A model generated the notes under the pieces. It did not search any database, had not been told where the DNA came from, and saw only the letters and a program-made list of their open reading frames with translations. Below are positions 58,236 through 64,000 of a DNA stretch of 64,000 nt, in pieces. Positions within the stretch are counted from its first letter, which is position 1. Every line of letters begins with the position of its first letter. The position numbers and the translations under genes were made by a program. Source of the stretch: Taenia hydatigena (lineage: Eukaryota > Platyhelminthes > Cestoda > Cyclophyllidea > Taeniidae). Location of the stretch: assembly GCA_036345935.2 (NCBI GenBank), contig JADWOT020000005.1, positions 3,652,696 through 3,716,695 on the forward strand, written 5' to 3'.

Positions 58236-60050
58236 AGGTTACTGTGAGCTGATATGAGCCTCTCCCTCATCTTTATTTGACTTAATGCCATCACATCACG
58301 TGGTAACCTCTCACTCAAGGGTGTGTGTAGAAGTCACATTGCGTACTTCCACCATGTGACCCTGTGTTTTTATTACTATGCTACACTGACTCGACTAGCA
58401 TGGGACTAGGAAACAGTAGGAGAAGTTGACTTACACTGCTGACATGCTTGTCAGTGGGATTGTGAAGACTGGCATGAGTACCAGAGGGTCGGCGCTTTGA
58501 AGAGACGAGGAAGTGGTGGGAATTTCTGCTTCATCATGTCTACACAGCGTCGTGGACACACTTGTATGGGTTGGTGTTTGGGGCAGTAGTGATGACAAGT
58601 TCATTAAATTACCACATGCCAACCATCTAAGCAAAAAACAGAATCAGTTGTTGTAATGGAGTGTGGTACTGATGCTAACAGCTTTGCTTGCTGCGGTATT
58701 TCCTAAAATTGGCATCTCCTACTCCTGAGCACTGTAGTCTTGTGTTACCGGTGGGTCATCCACAACTCTATACTGTGCCCACCTGTCAACACTACGCGCC
58801 TCTGCTGAAAAGATCTCTTTCAAGGAATCTAGTCCATCGTATAGAGAGAAATGGGAGGCGTCAATGCGATGAAGACTGAGGCTTAGGCGGCAAGACCTGA
58901 TTTGGTGCTTGTTTAGAGACTCAACTTAACAAATCAAAAACAACATGTAATTCTAGAGAAAGAGAACAGATAATAATAAGAATACAAAGCAGAACGAGGC
59001 TTTCGATATGTAATCCTTCTGGCCATTATCACCTGCCTTCCTCCCAGTTCATGCTGTGTGAAGCAGCAATTAATCAGGAGGATCACTGAAGTTCATTCAT
59101 AAAATGCGGGAACTGAATTATTATGCCAAAGAATCGTTTGTTGTAACCAGGTTTGCATATCATTGGGCGCCCATTAGCAGATTAGTTGGTGCAACACTTC
59201 ATTTCTTACGCCTGTGGGTATCGGTTTAAGACACTTTTGTGGCCAGTAGCCCCGTTACCTCTGTTTGATGCATGAGTGGAAATGTATGCATCAGCATAAG
59301 TGATCATGCAGGTTGTCATTACAGCAAATGCAGTAGAGTGAGCAACAAATTTGAGGCGGAATCTTAGTAAAAACACTGCCCTTTCTAATCATTCGGTGGT
59401 GTGAACCTCCAAGCATTGAACAAATCCAGCCAGGGCCTTCAACTTCCATCCACATTCACTCCTCGCGTGAGGGTCCATACGTAAGCAATAAAATCCGACC
59501 AACCATCAAACTTGCATTCAACAACTTCCTTACCCTTCTGCAATACACAAAATACCACATAAAATTGTCCTCTTTGCAACTAACTCTCGTGGTGAACAAA
59601 AGGATGCGTCAAGGTGTGTGTAGGTCGAGTGAGCAAAAGTAGAATGCACTGTCATTTGGTTTCCGTGTTTACGCAAAACTGAATGCCCAGAACATCACAA
59701 TACGTTCATTTAACAGTTACCCCTTCTTCACGCCTCCTTCATCGCTTGGCATTATGCATTGGAAGTAAAATTTGACGGTTTGATAAAAGCAGTTGATGAC
59801 AAAGACGGAGACAGGGACAAATGCATTTGACTAGAAAGTGCAGATCTACCGTTGGTGACAGGCCACCGGATGCCACACGAACCCTTGAGATACTGCAATG
59901 CAGATGGTCACCAAAAAGAGAACCACTCAGAGTGGATCCTTCCATCAGCGTCCTTGTTAAAGCAAATGGTTGCAGAGAAGATGTGAGATACACCTCCACG
60001 GTTGCCATCTAGTCGCGTGATGCTCATTCACCTTCCACTTCCAGTGGGTC
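58236..60050. repeat. Mosaic of reordered 11.6-13.7 kb fragments
   Basis: 58250-59270 matches 12.7-13.7 kb and 59275-60050 matches 11.6-12.4 kb, both in direct orientation but in swapped order. The second fragment joins directly to the TATA box of the next mucin gene. It contains diverged copies of the candidate exons (58431-58634 reverse strand, donor GTAAGT) with a 1-nt insertion in the 59.4-kb block. Decayed. Confidence 0.7.
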
Positions 60051-60059
60051 TACAGGCAC

Positions 60060-60068
60060 TATAAAAAG
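60060..60068 (+). promoter_or_regulatory. Minimal TATA promoter of the 60110 gene
   Basis: TATAAAAAG (one extra A), 50 bp before the ATG. Everything upstream of about 60050 (hairpin, CCAAT-like block, GGTTGGT repeats, 18-bp element) has been replaced by unrelated array sequence. Confidence 0.65.
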
Positions 60069-60109
60069 GGGTGGAGAACTCTACCAGTCGTGCAACAATT
60101 CTACACGAG

Positions 60110-60538
60110 ATGAAGAACCTCGGTGTGCTCCTTCTGTTTGCGTTGGGATGTGCTGTTGCTTCGACTGCACAGGCAAACAATACTAACAACACATCCACAA
60201 CCCCAACAACCACATCTACCAATGCGACGATGTCAACTACGTCGAGTACGTCTTTGTCGCAAAGTACTCAGAGTGCTGCATCAAATGCACAGAATACTAC
60301 TTCGACGACAACGAGTACAACTGCGTCCAGTACGGCTTCGCCACAAAGTACCACGAGTGCTGCGCCAAATGTGCAGAATGCTTCTTCTTCGACAACGACG
60401 AGTGGTGGACAGGATCAAATCGGCAGCAGCTCTACCACTAAACACGATGCATCTACCACCAGTGCTTCCACGATGGTCGTTTTGTCGCATGCTCTCACCA
60501 TCTTTGCCACTGGCGTCTTCACTCTCCTCATTCAATAG
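60110..60538 (+). CDS. Mucin-like GPI-anchored surface protein with replaced promoter (142 aa)
   Basis: The protein is nearly identical to the 54661-55089 product: signal peptide MKNLGVLLLFALGCAVAS, one 28-residue repeat, GGQDQIG linker, tail LSHALTIFATGVFTLLIQ. Only the TATA box and about 50 bp of leader are kept upstream; the rest of the promoter was exchanged at about 60050, so expression may be altered or lost. The 3' flank is intact and continues as a direct copy of 4559 onward. Start chosen by the conserved TATA spacing. Confidence 0.8.
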   Translation: MKNLGVLLLFALGCAVASTAQANNTNNTSTTPTTTSTNATMSTTSSTSLSQSTQSAASNAQNTTSTTTSTTASSTASPQSTTSAAPNVQNASSSTTTSGGQDQIGSSSTTKHDASTTSASTMVVLSHALTIFATGVFTLLIQ

Positions 60539-63201
60539 CTGAAATTAAGACCTGTCTCTTTCCCAACTGATTTTTTTGCATGTCTTAATAATCACTTTAA
60601 ATAAATTGTCGCATTCCTTATTTTGTGCTCTGGTTTGGCCTCTCGCATTGGAAGAGGGCAATTTCGAACCCATCATTGCAGTGCGTGCGATAGTAATTCG
60701 AGGAAAGGCATAAATAAGATAGCAGAATATTAGCCACAGGTCACTCTGCAGTCCAGCGAAGTGTCTGTGGGGAATGCTGAAATGGGTGAACGCAAATTGG
60801 AAAGCATTTGGTGGTTTGATGCTGATGAATCTGCACGTCACAGTGTCATACACACTCTCCATCGGTTGGATTGCGTCGTAATGCAGGTGGAAGGAGGGAC
60901 TGTTCTTCTGACAGCTACTTGTCGCGTACATATAATACGGCGCCAAATGCACTACCAGCCTCGTAGACATGAATGCCACTGATCACTTGAGTGACTGAGG
61001 TGAATTCGCCGTGGCATTCGACTCCTTTTCTTTGTGACTTCTCGTGTGAAGCCTTTTCACATAAGCATCAACTAATTGCATAAGCTTCTGCACTGAGGAA
61101 AGTAACTTATGAAATCACGTTAACTCCTCCAGACAAACAGGCAAATGGGTGACGACGCACAGGTCAAATGTAAAATACCCTATGTGAACATCTTTGCTAT
61201 CAGTAGCCTGAAGGAATTGACACCTTGATGCTAGTGTTTGAGAGGTGAAGAGAATGGTCACTTATAAGACATATGACACACACAAGGTTTAATAAACAGT
61301 CGCATTCAAACCTTCGTCATTCTACCACCCTCCTCTCTCAACCACACATCGCCTTGACCACATGCACTGACCAGCCGCTCCATCATACCTAGTAAACTTT
61401 ATTGCCTTAGAAGATTAGTGTTTGATGGTGAGAGAACAGAGACAAGCAAACACGCAAATGAATGCATTTATAGAGTTGAGGAGAAGATGTGCACTTGACA
61501 CAGAATGAGATGACTACTTAAGGCCTCAAGACAAGCACTGGTGCTGCATTGTACACTAAACTTACTAGCAAAGAGGGCCAAACCTAGAATGCGTTTACAG
61601 AGTTGAGGGGAAGATGTGGACTTGACGCAGAATGAGATGTCTACTGGAGGCCTCACCACAACCACTGTGCGAAACCTAAAATGAATATCTACACCAACAA
61701 TGTCGTCAGAAAGAGTGCTTTGTGAGGTGAGGTGACATCGACTCCCACAGACTCAAGATCCACCTCCACTAAGCACGTACGTGAGCTCTAAGTAGGCGAA
61801 TCGTGTAGGTTGCTTTGAAAAAACGGTGGAAGTTGAGATAATGCATACGTAATAGATGCACACTTCAGCTCCACATCCCATAAAAAAAAGATGAAATATA
61901 TGAAATAAATTGTGAAGGCAGTGCTTTAGGTGCGGCAGAAAGAAAGGATTTCACCCATGTCAGGTGCCCTTCCTCAGTCTCAACTCTTCTCACGGAACCA
62001 GTTTGACGCAGGCTAAATGGGTTAATGCCCACTTCACATATTCGCCTTCGGTGCTCAATTAGCTATGTTCAATAAAATCCTTTCCTTTAATCAGGTGATA
62101 AAGGAAAGTATTTTATTACTTCATCCTAGAACTTAGCATCCTTAAAGTAATTGAGAGGTGACAATGAGGTGGCGAGGAGTGAGGCTGCACAGTTGTGTGG
62201 AAATGGCTTGTCTCCACTCTAATAAATAGCTAAAAATGAAGAAGAACTGATCACTAAATGTGATCAATTGGAAATGCGAATGCAAACACGAGAGAAGAAG
62301 AATATCTGTGGAACGGGTCACCGAGAGGACCACACACGCACCCACTTGCTCAATGTCGCAAAGATTACAAGACGCTAATCAACCAATCTCGACAGCATTC
62401 TATCCTCTTAGATGCGCTCCCAAACGGTCATCTCGCAGTTGATGCAAGTGAATACGTAGCAGATGTGGATGGGGTGAGTGTGGTAGGGCATTCACCGTTG
62501 TGAGATATGATAAAAGAAGTAGGCAGAGCAATTTGAAGAAAGTCGTCCAATTGCAGCAGCATTTGACAGGATTCATAGTGTTGCACCTATTGCACTAAGC
62601 ATGCTTTCCTAAATAATAACGAGGTGTGCCACCATCGAAATCGCTCGTACTTTCTCCATTACGACCTCTATCCAAATGCCTCTAGGTTTTCAAACTACCA
62701 CCAATGTGTCATTGCGACAAATTGTTGGAGGCGAAAGCAGGCATAGTACTAAAACAGGACGTATAATTCAGAAAGCGGAGTGATGGAGTCTACTGTCAGC
62801 CTACTAAGCTAGAATAATACGATCACCTCAAGGGAAAAACTGTTTATTCTTCCATTTGGAATAGGACGCAATCCAAACAAGGGAGGGAGTATGACACTGT
62901 GACGTACAGCTTCATCAGCATGAAACCACCAAGTGCATTCCAATTTGCAATCACCTATTTTAGCAGTCTCGATGGACACTTTGCTGGACTGCAGAGTGAC
63001 CTGTGGCTAATATCCTGCGATTTTCTTTTTGCTTTTCCTTGAATTACAATCGCACGCACTGCAATGATGGGTTCGAAATTGCCCTCTTCCAATGCGAGAG
63101 GCCAAACCAGAGCACAAAATAAGGAATGCGACAATTTATTTAAAGTGATAATTAAGAAACGCAAAACAATCGGTTGGGAAAGAGACAGGTCTTAATTTCA
63201 G
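60539..63201. repeat. Array flank: direct copy of 4559-7224
   Basis: Constant offset of 55980 bp to the left-end unit, with scattered substitutions. No supported gene. Confidence 0.6.
60600..60605 (+). terminator. AATAAA poly(A) signal
   Basis: 62 nt after the TAG of the 60110 gene. Confidence 0.6.
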
Positions 63202-63396
63202 CTGTTGAATGAGGAGAGTGAAGACGCCAGTGGCAAAGATGGTGAGAGCATGCGACAAAGCGACCATTGTGGAAGCACTGGTGGTAGATGCATCGGGTTT
63301 GGCGGTAGTGCTGCTGCCGTTTTGATCCTGTCCTCCACTCGTCGTTGTCGCAGAATTATTCTGCACGTTTGGTGCAGCATTCGTAGTACTTTGGGC
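63202..63396 (-). pseudogene. 5'-truncated mucin copy with lost stop codon
   Basis: Same deletion junction as at 7418 and 51806. In addition the TAG after FTLLIQ has become CAG, so any reading continues about 22 codons into the 3' flank. This confirms absence of constraint. Confidence 0.8.
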
Positions 63397-64000
63397 ACTG
63401 AAAATCACCAACCACCATCCATCAATCCGACGAGCAGCACCCTCCTCACCCTTGCACAGGGTGCAGTGTGTTCCTTGTCTTGTCATTTACACTTCAAGTA
63501 CCACATCAGTGTGTGAGTCGTCATTTGAGCACCACATTCTCAACAAAGTTGAAGTCGAGTCCATTGATGACAAGCCACTATCCCCGCCAACATTCATTCC
63601 AATGAATGTCATCGGCTCCTGTGTAACTCCGAAATGTAGAGGTAGCCTGTGGAGAGATTGGATTTGGTGGTGGTGATGGTGGTGAATGTAGATGTAGTTG
63701 TCGGAGGGATAAGAGTCATTTGCTCACGGTGTGCCTTATTTTAATATCGTTGCTTGGCACTAGGTGGATGTGGGAAGGCAGAGATTGAGGGAGAAATTGA
63801 GTGAATTTGGCTTCACGCCTACTCGCCACATTAGCTGATTGGGTTAAGATTTGCATCACAAGTTGTCTCAAAGCTCGATTTTAGATCACTGAACTAAAGT
63901 GGTAAAATGATGAACTTCATGAATGATAGGTAGGTCAGTCCCAATTGCACGACTAGCAATTGAAGGAGGCGTTGCGTTTTATTAAATCATGTAGAATATG
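63397..64000. repeat. Upstream flank of the truncated copy (to window end)
   Basis: Direct copy of 7419-8020, with hairpin block and 18-bp inverted repeat (about 63593) but no TATA. The window ends inside the repeat. Confidence 0.6.

Noticed and set aside
1..64000. Transposon or insertion-sequence explanation for the repeats
   Set aside because: No transposase, reverse transcriptase or integrase-like frame, no consistent terminal repeats and no target-site duplications were seen; copies break at different places.
1..64000. CRISPR array, rRNA or tRNA genes
   Set aside because: No short regularly spaced repeats with unique spacers. A GGTTCAAAT at about 43908 and GGGTTCGAA in the 3' flanks resemble T-loops but lack pairing stems and an acceptor arm.
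1..64000. Assignment to Trypanosoma cruzi-type mucins
   Set aside because: The protein architecture is similar, but TATA boxes, AATAAA signals, possible cis-introns and sparse inverted genes do not fit trypanosomatid gene organisation, and the signal-peptide and tail sequences are not the ones I know for that family.

Overview
The window is eukaryotic nuclear DNA of low coding density. Three features point to this. Intact genes have a TATAAAAG box 49-50 bp before the ATG. An AATAAA poly(A) signal lies about 60 nt after the stop. Several GT(A/G)AGT...AG intron-like signals occur. There is no bacterial ribosome-binding or operon organisation, and the dense intronless gene packing of trypanosomatids is absent. 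I cannot name the organism. The layout (mutually inverted and tandem copies, pseudogenes, microsatellites) resembles an ampliconic or subtelomeric surface-antigen locus.

The one clearly recognisable gene family encodes small secreted mucin-like proteins of 142-214 aa. Each has an N-terminal signal peptide (MKN[L/I][C/G]VLLLFVLGC...), then a Ser/Thr/Ala/Asn/Pro-rich body built from 28-29-residue repeats, then a Gly-Gly-Gln linker and a C-terminal hydrophobic tail ending in FTLLIQ, typical of a GPI-attachment signal. Seven copies are intact: 3956-4558(+), 19659-20102(+), 28395-28919(-), 31649-32173(+), 41935-42579(-), 54661-55089(-) and 60110-60538(+). The last 15 nt of another copy open the window. 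Eight broken relatives fall into three classes: promoter-less 5' truncations (7.2, 51.8, 63.2 kb), frameshifted copies without a TATA box (25.2, 34.9, 38.9 kb), and old decayed copies (14.8, 44.7 kb).

Region by region: about 0.7-15.8 kb and 43.9-58.2 kb form a large, diverged inverted repeat. Inside it, 24.4-29.3 kb and 31.3-36.1 kb form a much younger inverted repeat with two identical head-to-head mucin genes and a 2-kb spacer. The outer part of its right arm is again inverted against 37.8-40.0 kb, giving three copies of that segment. Pyrimidine-rich blocks lie at 22.7-24.4 and 36.3-37.8 kb. The 17.25-20.2 kb segment (one mucin gene) is a direct copy of 29.3-32.3 kb. The end, 60.05-64.0 kb, is a direct copy of 4.0-8.0 kb, preceded by a mosaic of fragments from the 11.6-13.7 kb type at 58.2-60.05 kb. 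Non-repeated stretches are short: 17.0-17.24, 21.19-22.67 and 43.23-43.94 kb.

Between the mucin genes the arms carry decayed or possibly spliced coding sequence of a second, unrecognised family (best at 46.17-47.5 kb and its mirror at 11.7-13.04 kb). Paralogous exon-like blocks there keep their frame across in-frame indels. Its function is unknown. All family assignments rest on reading the sequence; no database search was possible.
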